A stretch of DNA of 25,345 bases from Holophaga sp. (lineage in GTDB: Bacteria; Acidobacteriota; Holophagae; Holophagales; Holophagaceae): NCBI GenBank assembly GCA_031292735.1, contig JARLGP010000275.1, positions 1 to 25,345 of the forward strand, in the 5' to 3' direction. Position numbers and translations under genes: made by a program. The notes beneath the pieces are model-generated. The model had not been told where the DNA came from. It made no database searches and was given only the letters and a program-made list of their open reading frames with translations. Shown in pieces: positions 1 through 7,541 of the stretch. How positions within the stretch are numbered: the first letter of the stretch is position 1; each line of letters opens with the position of its first letter.

Positions 1-26
1 AAAACGGCGGCGGTGCAGGATGCTCT

Positions 27-56
27 TCCCCGGTCCGAGAAGCCGGGGACCTTTTC
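27..56 (+). terminator. Possible Rho-independent terminator at left edge
   Basis: A 7-bp perfect stem is visible: TCCCCGG at 27-33 pairs with CCGGGGA at 43-49 over a 9-base loop, followed two bases later by TTTT (53-56). It could end a plus-strand gene lying to the left of the window. The T run is short and interrupted, and the upstream gene is not in view, so this is only suggestive. Confidence 0.3.
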
Positions 57-100
57 CCCCGAAGTGCCGGCCACCGGCGCCGGGGCGGGCCATCCCCCGT

Positions 101-325
101 TCACCGGATCGGGAACGGCCCCCGTCCGATCAGGAGCTGGGCGTCCAGCCTGCGCCCCGCCCAGGCCGAGTCCACCTCAACGGAACCCTGGTAGTACGCG
201 CACTGGTTCAACCAGGGAGTCGCCAGCGGCTTCCCGGGCGAACCGCTTCGAAGGTTCCCGGGCTTCAGGGGTACTGTTTTCCGGGAAGGAAAACCAGGTG
301 GGACCACCAAGGCGGAATAAGCCAT
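101..325 (-). CDS. Small hypothetical ORF (74 aa), doubtful
   Basis: I do not recognise this product. In its favour is an excellent ribosome-binding site: GGAGGT on the minus strand (331-336) lies five bases before ATG (323-325). A possible promoter, TTGCCA (403-408), 16 bp, TACATT (381-386), sits just upstream. The predicted protein has no signal peptide or membrane helix. Its first half is rich in Pro, Gly, Ser and Lys. The last 33 residues (CAYYQGSVEVD...) look more protein-like and could be the tail of a decayed gene. The DNA is full of inverted repeats, so a structured RNA or relic is an equally good reading. Confidence 0.25.
   Translation of the reverse strand: MAYSALVVPPGFPSRKTVPLKPGNLRSGSPGKPLATPWLNQCAYYQGSVEVDSAWAGRRLDAQLLIGRGPFPIR
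276..308 (-). other. Pair of adjacent hairpins in gene-poor stretch
   Basis: Two inverted repeats lie side by side: GTTTTCC (276-282) with GGAAAAC (288-294) over a 5-base loop, and the compact GGTGGGACCACC (297-308). A third, GAACC/GGTTC around a TTCGAAG core, lies at about 240-258, flanked by CCCGGG copies. None is followed by a T run on either strand, so they are not ordinary terminators. The whole of 1-451 has no gene I can defend. It sits downstream of the minus-strand hicA-hicB-DUF6941 operon. Confidence 0.35.
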
Positions 326-451
326 GCCTGACCTCCAGTCCTGACGGGTCTCTCGGGGTGCCGAAGGGAAAAGCCCTATAAATGTAGGTCCTGCTGGAGA
401 AATGGCAACCCTCCAAGGGCATGTCCGAGGGCCGCAAGCGGACCCAAGAAA

Positions 452-874
452 TCAGACCAGGAGCTTGCCTTGGGCGCCAGGCACCGCCTGCTCCACCTGG
501 AAAGGAATCCGGTTCACCTCCACCCACTTCTTCTTGTCGCGGATCTCGATCCCGAATTCGTAGCGCCCGGCAGCAGGCAGGACGATGCCGGCCAGCACCA
601 CGTTGACCCGGCCCCGCTGGTGTTCGGGTCGGAACCGGAGGGGTTCGGAAACGGCCGTTCCCAGGATCGCCCCATCCGGAGCGTAGGCTTTGACCTGCAC
701 CTCGATCTGCGCCTCCCCTTCCCGCTCCCAAAGCGTGCCCACGAAAATCGGCGGCGCCATGATGGGAAACACCGGGAGGGAGATGCCATCGAGCGCATCG
801 ATGTAGGACATCATGTTGGTCTGCTGGTCCAGCAGAATCCTCTGGCAGGCTATCGCCCAGGTCAATCTAGCCAT
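452..874 (-). CDS. DUF6941 family protein
   Basis: A 140-residue soluble protein with no signal peptide or membrane segment. The layout matches what I know as the DUF6941 family: an N-terminal 'C...LLD...' stretch (here ACQRILLDQQTN), a hydrophobic 'ISLPVFPIMAPPIFVGTLW' strand, a DG-containing strand pair and a C-terminal 'GRYEFGIEI' followed by 'IPFQV'. It is probably a small all-beta fold; no function is established. The ATG at 872-874 was chosen over upstream starts because GGGGGAG lies just before it. The start overlaps the hicB stop by 8 bp, so it is almost certainly co-transcribed and translationally coupled to hicAB. That pairing is the only functional clue. Family assignment is by pattern memory. 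Confidence 0.75.
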   Translation of the reverse strand: MARLTWAIACQRILLDQQTNMMSYIDALDGISLPVFPIMAPPIFVGTLWEREGEAQIEVQVKAYAPDGAILGTAVSEPLRFRPEHQRGRVNVVLAGIVLPAAGRYEFGIEIRDKKKWVEVNRIPFQVEQAVPGAQGKLLV

Positions 875-1367
875 GGTCTCTCCCCCACGCCGCCAGGGCA
901 CTCCGTTTGGAAGGCGCATACGGGACATTGGATCTAAGGCTTGAGGTGGCGGTCAGGATCTTCCCGGTTCCCGCGCCCAGGCTCTTGGCAATCTCATTCA
1001 GGATCTCCGCTTTCATCTTCGACCAGCCCTCCGTTTCCCCCAGCCCCTGGGCGAGGTAGGCAAGCACCAGGGAGTTCATGGACACGCCCTCATCGGCCGC
1101 CCTCTGGGCCAGTCTGGCATGCAGGGAGGGGGGAACCCGGGCCAGGAACTGGCCGCGATGGGCCTGCATGGTTTCCGGGCGGGGCAGCTCCCACCCTTCC
1201 GCAAGGTAGGTCTCGATCGCCAACTCAAGGGAGACCTTGGCTTCCGCCAGCGCCTCCTCCTGGGTGGGGCCGAACCCGGAGACCCCCTCGAACTCGGGGC
1301 AGGTGGCCACGAAGGCGTCATCTTCCTGGCTCCAAACCACCCGGAAGCCGTAGGTGGAATCTTTCAT
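867..1367 (-). CDS. hicB: HicB-type antitoxin with C-terminal ribbon-helix-helix
   Basis: Antitoxin of a type II toxin-antitoxin pair; 166 residues, long for the family. Residues 1-60 form the degraded RNase-H-like HicB fold (YGFRVVWSQEDDAFVATCPE, then 'GPTQEEALAEAK'). About 71-110 form a ribbon-helix-helix DNA-binding domain (FLARVPPSLHARLAQRA, then 'GVSMNSLVLAYL'). The last 45 residues are an extension with no motif I know, and its coding end overlaps the next gene. The start ATG overlaps the hicA TGA as ATGA, giving coupled translation. HicB proteins with an RHH domain bind their own operator and repress hicAB; a matching palindrome lies at 1647-1664. Assignment is firm; the role of the extension is unknown. 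Confidence 0.9.
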   Translation of the reverse strand: MKDSTYGFRVVWSQEDDAFVATCPEFEGVSGFGPTQEEALAEAKVSLELAIETYLAEGWELPRPETMQAHRGQFLARVPPSLHARLAQRAADEGVSMNSLVLAYLAQGLGETEGWSKMKAEILNEIAKSLGAGTGKILTATSSLRSNVPYAPSKRSALAAWGRDHG

Positions 1368-1618
1368 TGCTCCCCCTCCGCTGGCTGGGATTCGATGGCG
1401 GCCAGGAATTGGCCAACCTGGTAGGGCTTCGCTTTCCCGTTTTCTGCTTCCTGAAAGTCCATCAGCTTGATGTCTCCAACCTTCTTGTACATCCGGTGAC
1501 TGCCCTTGCTCCTCGCGAGAACCCAGCCGCAGCACTCGGCCAGCCCGCACAACTCCGAGAACCGGAGCCCGGCGGGGTTGTTCCTGGCTTTGGCAAGAAG
1601 GTCTTCACGTCTGGGCAT
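1364..1618 (-). CDS. hicA: HicA-type mRNA interferase toxin
   Basis: An 84-residue toxin with the double-stranded-RNA-binding-like HicA fold. Family marks are present: an N-terminal helix (REDLLAKARNNP), 'FSELCGLAECCGW', the catalytic-histidine segment GSHRMY with His41, and the C-terminal 'GKAKPYQVGQFLAAI'. HicA cleaves mRNA independently of ribosomes and is neutralised by HicB. I chose the ATG at 1616-1618, which gives the usual family length; an in-frame GTG at 1658-1660 would add 14 residues but lies inside the predicted promoter. No strong Shine-Dalgarno is seen (GGGAG about 13 bases upstream). The toxin looks intact, and toxin-first order is the rule for this family. Confidence 0.92.
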   Translation of the reverse strand: MPRREDLLAKARNNPAGLRFSELCGLAECCGWVLARSKGSHRMYKKVGDIKLMDFQEAENGKAKPYQVGQFLAAIESQPAEGEQ

Positions 1619-1646
1619 TCGGGTGTCCCGCTCCCAGTATGGTATC

Positions 1647-1679
1647 GCAGGTGATATCACGTGCCGAAAAAGTGTTCAA
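1647..1679 (-). promoter_or_regulatory. hicA promoter with overlapping palindromic operator
   Basis: On the minus strand TTGAAC (1674-1679) and TATCAC (1651-1656) are 17 bp apart, a plausible sigma-70 promoter with its start about 25 bases before the hicA ATG. The -10 lies inside GTGATATCAC (1651-1660), a perfect palindrome. This extends to an 18-bp dyad (1647-1664) with one mismatched pair. A repressor bound there would block the promoter, as expected for autoregulation by the ribbon-helix-helix HicB. The -35 overlaps the stop codon of the upstream LysR gene. Sequence symmetry is seen; HicB binding is inferred. Confidence 0.6.
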
Positions 1680-2671
1680 CCTGCCCCGTCGCCGGTCATC
1701 ACCGCCGGCGCGGCCACCCGCATGAGGTTCACGAAACAGCGCAACCGTGCCGGATAGAACCGGGCATAGGGGTAGACCAGGCTCACCGGCAGGGCCGCCG
1801 CCTGCCACTGGGGGGCAAGATGCACCAGGCGCCCCGCGGCCAGATCGTCGGCCAGGACCCAGGCGGAACCGATGCCGGCTCCCAGCCCCAGCAGGACCGC
1901 GCTGCGCAAGGCGTACAGGCTGTCGGTGACCAGCCTGGGCGAGATCGAGAGGCGCTGGACCTCGCCGGTTTCCACATGCTTGAGGGCCACCTGGTTGCGG
2001 TAGTAGGTCCGCAGGGCCACCCAGGGCAGGCCGGCCAGGCCGGCCACCTGCTGGGGCACCGCCGCCCCGGCCAGCACCGACGGGGCGGCCACCGCGATCC
2101 GGGGCACCTCGGTCAGCTTGATGGACACCAGCGCCGAGTCGACCACTTCACCCACCTGGATCACGCAGTCGATGCCGGCCCCGACGAAATCCTGGATGGC
2201 GGCATTGTCGTGCAGCAGCCACTCGACGGTCATGCGCGGATACCGCCGCAGGTACTCCGCCAGGGGCCCGACCAGCCGTTCCTGGCCAAAGGCGTGGGGG
2301 GCCACGATCCGCAGCACGCCCTCCGGTTCCTCGTCCACCCCCCGCAGGTCGGACTCGAAGGCGGACCAGCCGGCCAGCAGTCCCTTGGCCCTCTCGTAGC
2401 AGCGATCGCCATCCACGGTGAGGCGCATGCTGTGGGTGGACCGCTGCAGCAGGCGCACGCCCAGGGACCGCTCCAGCGTCTGCAGCCGGCGGCTGACGGT
2501 GGGCTGGGTGGTGCCCATCTGGGCCGCCGCCGCGGACAGGCTGCCGGCCTCGACGATGCGTACGAAGGTCTGCACCAGCTCGATCCGGTCCAACGGCCCA
2601 GCCGGCATGGGCTTCGCGGCCGGGGAGGATTCCGGCGAGCTGGCGGGAAGGGGGGTGATGGATCTTTTCAT
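1676..2671 (-). CDS. LysR family transcriptional regulator
   Basis: A 331-residue DNA-binding regulator. The N-terminal winged helix-turn-helix is clear (SLSAAAAQMGTTQPTVSRRL, then LERSLGVRLLQRST, about residues 43-79), followed by the two-lobed effector-binding domain (about 115-320, opening with 'EGVLRIVAPHAFGQ'). It belongs to the LysR group with 'LRIxAP' lobes that often controls neighbouring transporters or oxidoreductases. It diverges from the MFS gene at 2768 and probably regulates it; the dyad at 2685-2699 is the likely site. The ATG at 2669-2671 has no Shine-Dalgarno, and a -10-like TATACA ends 8 bases before it, so the message may be leaderless. Met22 would give a more usual length, so the start is uncertain. 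The effector is unknown. Confidence 0.9.
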   Translation of the reverse strand: MKRSITPLPASSPESSPAAKPMPAGPLDRIELVQTFVRIVEAGSLSAAAAQMGTTQPTVSRRLQTLERSLGVRLLQRSTHSMRLTVDGDRCYERAKGLLAGWSAFESDLRGVDEEPEGVLRIVAPHAFGQERLVGPLAEYLRRYPRMTVEWLLHDNAAIQDFVGAGIDCVIQVGEVVDSALVSIKLTEVPRIAVAAPSVLAGAAVPQQVAGLAGLPWVALRTYYRNQVALKHVETGEVQRLSISPRLVTDSLYALRSAVLLGLGAGIGSAWVLADDLAAGRLVHLAPQWQAAALPVSLVYPYARFYPARLRCFVNLMRVAAPAVMTGDGAG

Positions 2672-2684
2672 ACGCTGAATGTAT

Positions 2685-2699
2685 ATCCGATCTTCGGAT
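2685..2699. promoter_or_regulatory. LysR-box candidate (T-N11-A dyad)
   Basis: ATCCGA (2685-2690) and TCGGAT (2694-2699) form a perfect inverted repeat around TCT. The inner T (2686) and A (2698) are exactly 11 bases apart, which is the classical LysR recognition pattern. It lies in the 96-bp gap between the divergent regulator and transporter genes, next to the predicted start of the regulator gene, as expected for an autoregulatory and activation site. Position and symmetry are seen; binding is inferred. Confidence 0.55.
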
Positions 2700-2767
2700 C
2701 ACGCCACTACGCAGGGTCCAGGTTGGCTTTCAAACTTGGCTCATCAAGGAACAAGGAGGAACCCAAC

Positions 2768-4030
2768 ATGTCATCCATCCGCCAATCGCATGACACCCCC
2801 CCTACGCCCCGTGGCGATGCGGCCAGCCAACCACTCAGCCCCTCCCTGGTGTTCCTGCTGGCCACCCTGGCTGGATTCTCCGTGGCGTCGCTCTACTACA
2901 GCCAGCCCATGCTGGGCGTCATGGCCACCGACCTGGGCGCCGGGGTCCGGGCGATCGGCCTGGTTCCCACCCTCACCCAGCTCGGCTACGCCCTGGGCAT
3001 CCTGCTGCTGGCCCCCCTGGGCGATCGCCACGACCGCCGCACCATCATCCTGGTCAAGGCGGCCCTGCTGGTCATGGCCCTGCTGGCGGCCGGGCTCGCC
3101 CCCTCGCTGGGATTCCTCCTGGCCGCCAGCCTCGCCATCGGGCTGAGCGCCACCCTCGCCCAGGACATCGTGCCCGCGGCGGCCACCCTCGCCCCCGAAG
3201 ACCGGCGGGGAAAGGTGGTGGGGACGGTGATGACCGGCCTGCTGCTGGGGATCCTGCTTTCGCGGGTGGTCAGCGGGTTCGTGGCCGAACGCTTCACCTG
3301 GCGCCACATGTTCATCCTGGCCGGCATCGGGGTGGCCCTCGCAGGCATCTCCGCCTGGCGCGCGCTGCCGCGCTTCAAGCCGACCACCAGCCTGCCCTAC
3401 GGAGCCCTGCTGGGCTCCCTCCTGGATCTCCTGCGCCGCCACCCTGCCCTGCGCCGCGCCGCCCTGGCCCAGGGCCTGCTCTCCATGGGCTTCAGCGCCT
3501 TCTGGTCCACCCTGGCCGTCATGCTCCACGCGGGGCCCTTCCACCTGGGCAGCGCGGTGGCGGGCGCCTTCGGCCTGGCCGGAGCCGCCGGCGCCCTGGC
3601 CGCGCCGCTGGCCGGGCATCTGGCCGACCTGCACGGGGCGGAACGGGTGACCCGGCTGGGAACCGGGCTGACCACCCTTTCCTTCGCCGCCCTCTGCGCC
3701 GGACCCTTCCTTTCCCCGGCCGGCCAGCTGTGGCTGCTGGGCATCGGCACGGTCGGGTTCGACCTGGGGGTCCAGGTCTCCCTGATCGCCCACCAGACCA
3801 TCATCTACGGCCTCGACCCGGGCGCTCGCAGCCGCCTCAACGCCGTGCTGTTCGTGGGCATGTTCGCCGGCATGGCCGCCGGAGCCGCCATCGCCAGCGC
3901 CCTGCTGGCCCAATGGGGCTGGATGGCGGTAACCGTCATGGCCACCGTGAGCGCTTCGGCCGCCTGGGCCGTGCGCCTGGCCCAGGATTCCCCCGCACCC
4001 GCCCCCTCCCGCCTGGCGGACAGCCAGTGA
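2768..4030 (+). CDS. MFS transporter (DHA1-like exporter)
   Basis: A 420-residue inner-membrane protein of the major facilitator superfamily. About 12 hydrophobic segments follow a short cytoplasmic N-terminus. The first helix ends with the YYSQPML motif (43-49) typical of the AraJ/YgaY-like drug:proton antiporter group. The loop after helix 2 carries the motif-A variant GDRHDRR (85-91). The substrate cannot be read from sequence; relatives export drugs, sugars or small metabolites by proton antiport. Start choice is secure: AAGGAGGA (2753-2760) sits seven bases before the ATG. It is transcribed away from the LysR gene and is its probable target. No truncation is seen. Confidence 0.9.
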   Translation: MSSIRQSHDTPPTPRGDAASQPLSPSLVFLLATLAGFSVASLYYSQPMLGVMATDLGAGVRAIGLVPTLTQLGYALGILLLAPLGDRHDRRTIILVKAALLVMALLAAGLAPSLGFLLAASLAIGLSATLAQDIVPAAATLAPEDRRGKVVGTVMTGLLLGILLSRVVSGFVAERFTWRHMFILAGIGVALAGISAWRALPRFKPTTSLPYGALLGSLLDLLRRHPALRRAALAQGLLSMGFSAFWSTLAVMLHAGPFHLGSAVAGAFGLAGAAGALAAPLAGHLADLHGAERVTRLGTGLTTLSFAALCAGPFLSPAGQLWLLGIGTVGFDLGVQVSLIAHQTIIYGLDPGARSRLNAVLFVGMFAGMAAGAAIASALLAQWGWMAVTVMATVSASAAWAVRLAQDSPAPAPSRLADSQ

Positions 4031-4045
4031 CCGCGCCCGTTCCGT

Positions 4046-4450
4046 TCACAACCCGTTGGCGTAGGGCCCCTGCAACCGGGTTTCGCGCAAAACCCGCTGC
4101 ACCGTGTTCAAGAGGTCCCTGCCCCGCAACGGCTTGGTGAGGAATCCATCCGCCACCTCCTCCGAGGGAGCCTGCAGGGTGCTGCCGCTGATGAAAATGA
4201 TCTTGGACAAAGGGTCCAGTTCCTTGATCTTGGCGGCAGCGCTTAGCCCGCTCAGCCTGGGCATATGGATGTCCATGATAACAAGAGAGATATCGTCATG
4301 GTAGGTTTGGTACCTCACCAGGGCGTCCTGCCCGTCCACCGCCTCGATGACCTGGAAACCCGCTTCGCCGAGGATGGCGCAGGCGTTTTTCCGCACCAGT
4401 GGTTCATCGTCAGCCAACAGAATGGTTCCCGCATGGGTCTTGGATTTCAT
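4046..4450 (-). CDS. Single-domain response regulator (CheY-like)
   Basis: A 134-residue stand-alone receiver domain with no output domain. All key residues are present: acidic pair Asp14/Asp15 (LLADDEP), phospho-acceptor Asp60 (VIMDIHMP), the switch Ser88 (FISGS) and Lys106 (FLTKPL). Such proteins relay phosphate in phosphorelays or act by protein contact. The ATG at 4448-4450 is preceded by AAGGAA. It is convergent with the MFS gene and not in an operon with a kinase; the nearest kinase genes are at 7538 and 12069. Part of the gene is unusually AT-rich for this window (the 60 bases from 4261 are about 43% GC by my count), which may mean recent acquisition. Confidence 0.9.
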   Translation of the reverse strand: MKSKTHAGTILLADDEPLVRKNACAILGEAGFQVIEAVDGQDALVRYQTYHDDISLVIMDIHMPRLSGLSAAAKIKELDPLSKIIFISGSTLQAPSEEVADGFLTKPLRGRDLLNTVQRVLRETRLQGPYANGL

Positions 4451-4628
4451 GGCCGTTCCTTGAGATGTTCCATCTCATCAAGAAGGAATAATGCCACGCC
4501 CGTCCTTATCGCGCAGCTTCCTATTCCAATCCACGATTCATCCGACAGCCCGGCCCAGGTCCTCTGGCGCGAGGAGCCAGGGACGTCCCCGGCATCCCCC
4601 CCGGGAGAACGGAGCGAGACGTTGTATT

Positions 4629-4642
4629 CTTGATGTCTCAAG
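4629..4642. promoter_or_regulatory. Small dyad upstream of the lactate dehydrogenase gene
   Basis: CTTGA (4629-4633) and TCAAG (4638-4642) form a perfect 5-bp inverted repeat with a 4-bp spacer, 61 bp before the dehydrogenase ATG. Lactate-oxidation genes are commonly controlled by GntR or LysR regulators at short dyads, but this one is short enough to be chance. The rest of the 4451-4703 gap holds no ORF I believe and no convincing promoter. Confidence 0.25.
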
Positions 4643-4703
4643 CTTGGCACGGGCATCACCCAGAGAGGATCCGGGTCGGTCCTACCTGAAGGAAGGAAAT
4701 GCA

Positions 4704-7541
4704 ATGAAGCCTTCAGCCGCCCTCCGGCAATCCTTGCAAGCCATCGTGGGGCCCGGACAGGTGCTGGTCCGCACCGCGGAGCGGATGGCCTGGGCGGCGG
4801 ACGCGGGCTTCTACCGGCTGATCCCCCGGGCCGTGGTGTTCGCCGGCAGCGTGGCCGAAGTTCAGGCCCTGTTCCGCCTCGGCCGGCAGACCGGGATCCC
4901 CGTCACCTTCCGGGCCGCCGGCACCAGCCTGGCCGGGCAGGCCATCAGCGACGGCCTCCTGGTGGAGGTGGCCCGCCATTGGCAGGGCATCCAGGTGCTG
5001 GACGGCGGGGCCCGGGTGAAGGTCCAGCCCGGAGTCATCGGCGCCCACGTGAACCTGGCCCTGCGCCCGTGCGCCACCCGGCTCGGCCCGGATCCCGCCT
5101 CCATCAGCACCTGCACGGTGGGCGGCATCATCAGCAACAACGCCAGCGGCATGTGCTGCGGGGTGGCCCAGAACGCCTACCACACCCTGGACTCGCTCAC
5201 CTTCGTGCTGCCCTCGGGCACGATCATCGACACCGCGGCCCCGGACGCCGACCAGGCCTTCCGCCGGCAGGAGCCGGCCCTGGCCCAGGGCCTGCTCGAC
5301 CTGAAGGCCGAGCTGGAGGCCGACCCCGCCCTGGCCGCGCGGATTCGCGCCAAGTACCGCATGAAGAACACCATGGGCTACTCGCTCAACGGCTTCCTGG
5401 ACTTCCAGCGGCCGGTGGACATCTTCCGCAACCTGCTGGTGGGCTCCGAAGGCACCCTGGCCTTCATCGCCGAGGCGGTGCTGCGCACGGTGCCCGACCT
5501 GCCGGTGAAGGTCACCGGCATCCTGCTGTTCCCGGATCTGCGCGCGGCCTGTGCCGCCATCCTGCCGCTGCGCGACGCCGGCGCCGCGGCCCTGGAGCTC
5601 ATGGACCGCGCCGCCCTGCGCACCATGGAGCGCCAGCCGGGAATCCCGGAGGCCATCCGGACCCTGCCGGACGGCGCCGCCGCCCTGCTGGCGGAGTTCC
5701 AGGCCGAGGCCGGCACCGACCCCCTGGGGCTGGAGCGCAAGGCCCTGGCCGCCTGTGGCGGGCTCACCCTGCTGACCCCCGCGGGCTTCACCCGCAATGC
5801 CCGGAAGCAGGCCGGCTACTGGAAGATCCGCCAGGGGGCCCTGCCCAGCATCGGCGCCGCCCGCACCCCGGGCACCACCCTCATCACCGAGGACCTGGTG
5901 TTCCCCCTGCCGGTCCTGGCCGACGCCATGATGGACCTGATCCAGCTGCTCGCCCGGCACGGCTACCCGGACGCCATCCTGGTGGGCCACGCCAAGGACG
6001 GCAACCTGCATTTCGTCCTCACCCAGTTCTTCCAGAACCCGGACGCGGTGGCGCAGTACGGCCGCTTCATGGAGGACGTGGCGGACCTGGTGGTGCACAA
6101 GTACGACGGCACCATGAAGGGCGAGCACGGCACCGGGCGCTCCATGGCGCCCTTCCTGGAGACCGAGTGGGGCCCGAAGGCCAGGCGGATCATGATGCGG
6201 CTCAAGGACCTGGCGGACCCCGGGCACCTGCTCAACCCCGGGGTGATCCTCGACCCCGACCCCAGGGGCCACCTCGACCCCATCAAGAGCCTGTACCCGG
6301 TGGAGCCGGAAGTGGACAAGTGCATCGGCTGCGGGTTCTGCGAATCCCGGTGCCCCAGCCACGAGCTGACCCTCACCCCCCGCCAGCGCATCGCCCTGCG
6401 CCGGGAGATCGGCCGCCTGGAGGCCACCGGGGAGGATCCCGTCCTGCTGCGGGAACTGCAGGGGGACTTCCGCTACCTGGCCATGGACACCTGCGCCGCG
6501 GACGGGCTCTGCGCCACCACCTGTCCCGTGGCCATCGACACCGGGACCATGATCAAGCGCCTGCGCCGGCAGAGCCATTCCCCTCTGGCCCAAAGCATCG
6601 CCAGCTCGGTGCAGCACTGCCTGGGCCGGGTGGAAACGGTGCTCCGGGTGGGGCTGCGCTCGGGCCACCTGGCCCAGCGGGTGTTCGGGGACGGGGCCCT
6701 GCGCACCGTCACCCGCCTGTTCCGCACCGCGGCCCACCGGGCCACCCCCCAGTGGTCCGCGGAGATGCCCCTGGCCGCGCGGCCGCTGCCGCCCACCGAG
6801 GTCCAGGGCGCCCAGGCCGTCTACTTTCCCGCCTGCATCTCCCGGGTGATGGGCGCCCTGCCCGGGGAGCCCGCCACCCCCAGCCTGCCCGAGGTGCTGG
6901 TGGCCCTGGCCGCCCGCGCCGGCCTGCCCCTGCACATCCCCCGGGACACCGAAGGGATCTGCTGCGGCACGCCGTTCTCCTCCAAGGGCTACGCCCCGGC
7001 CCAGCGGGCCGCGGTGAACCAGGCGGTGGAGCGGTTCTGGGCCTGGAGCGGGCAGGGGGCGCTGCCGGTGGTGCTGGACACCTCTCCCTGCGCCCTCGGG
7101 CTGAAGGGCGCCCGGCCCTACCTGAGCGCCGAGAACCGGGCCCGTTTCGACCACCTGCGCATCCTCGACCCGGTGGAGTTCGCCCACGACTACCTGCTGC
7201 CCAGGCTCACCGTGCGCCGCCGGCTGGGCACCGTGGCCCTGCACCCGGTGTGTTCCCTCACCCGGATGGGCCTCACTCCCAAGCTGGAGGCGATCGCCTC
7301 GGCCTGCGCCGAGCGGGTGCTGGTGCCCGAAAGCGCCGGCTGCTGCGGCTTCGCCGGAGACCGCGGCTTCCTCTTTCCCGAGCTCACCGCCAGCGCCACC
7401 CGCGCCGAGGCGGCGGAGGTGAAGGCCCGGGGCTGCGACGGCTATTTCTCCAGCAGCCGCACCTGCGAGATCGCGGTCACCCGGGCCACCGGCGAGGTCT
7501 ACCGGAGCTTCCTGTTCATGCTGGAAGCGGCCACCCGCTAG
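4704..7541 (+). CDS. FAD/Fe-S D-lactate dehydrogenase, Dld-II type
   Basis: A 945-residue fusion of GlcD-like and GlpC-like modules, close in size to Shewanella Dld-II. Domains in order: FAD_binding_4 (about 40-185; GTSLAGQ at 73-79, GGIISNNASG at 140-149); FAD-oxidase C domain with the family mark GEHGTGR (473-479); a 4Fe-4S ferredoxin module (CxxCxxC from Cys540 and the second cluster from Cys597); and two CCG cysteine-rich repeats (Cys753-Cys754-Gly755 and Cys880-Cys881-Gly882). It should oxidise D-lactate or a related 2-hydroxy acid and pass electrons to the quinone pool at the membrane. YdiJ-like 2-hydroxyglutarate dehydrogenases share the architecture, so the substrate is inferred. AAGGA lies seven bases before the ATG. 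Its stop overlaps the stop of the convergent kinase gene in one CTAG. Confidence 0.85.
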   Translation: MKPSAALRQSLQAIVGPGQVLVRTAERMAWAADAGFYRLIPRAVVFAGSVAEVQALFRLGRQTGIPVTFRAAGTSLAGQAISDGLLVEVARHWQGIQVLDGGARVKVQPGVIGAHVNLALRPCATRLGPDPASISTCTVGGIISNNASGMCCGVAQNAYHTLDSLTFVLPSGTIIDTAAPDADQAFRRQEPALAQGLLDLKAELEADPALAARIRAKYRMKNTMGYSLNGFLDFQRPVDIFRNLLVGSEGTLAFIAEAVLRTVPDLPVKVTGILLFPDLRAACAAILPLRDAGAAALELMDRAALRTMERQPGIPEAIRTLPDGAAALLAEFQAEAGTDPLGLERKALAACGGLTLLTPAGFTRNARKQAGYWKIRQGALPSIGAARTPGTTLITEDLVFPLPVLADAMMDLIQLLARHGYPDAILVGHAKDGNLHFVLTQFFQNPDAVAQYGRFMEDVADLVVHKYDGTMKGEHGTGRSMAPFLETEWGPKARRIMMRLKDLADPGHLLNPGVILDPDPRGHLDPIKSLYPVEPEVDKCIGCGFCESRCPSHELTLTPRQRIALRREIGRLEATGEDPVLLRELQGDFRYLAMDTCAADGLCATTCPVAIDTGTMIKRLRRQSHSPLAQSIASSVQHCLGRVETVLRVGLRSGHLAQRVFGDGALRTVTRLFRTAAHRATPQWSAEMPLAARPLPPTEVQGAQAVYFPACISRVMGALPGEPATPSLPEVLVALAARAGLPLHIPRDTEGICCGTPFSSKGYAPAQRAAVNQAVERFWAWSGQGALPVVLDTSPCALGLKGARPYLSAENRARFDHLRILDPVEFAHDYLLPRLTVRRRLGTVALHPVCSLTRMGLTPKLEAIASACAERVLVPESAGCCGFAGDRGFLFPELTASATRAEAAEVKARGCDGYFSSSRTCEIAVTRATGEVYRSFLFMLEAATR

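Noticed and set aside
4644..4659. Sigma-54-like TTGGCAC-GGGCA-TCAC
   Set aside because: The -24 half is good but the -12 half lacks the GC of TTGC; not enough to claim a sigma-54 promoter.
4447..4704. Minus-strand 85-codon frame in the gap before the lactate dehydrogenase
   Set aside because: No ribosome-binding site, no recognisable segment, and it overlaps the starts of both flanking genes.
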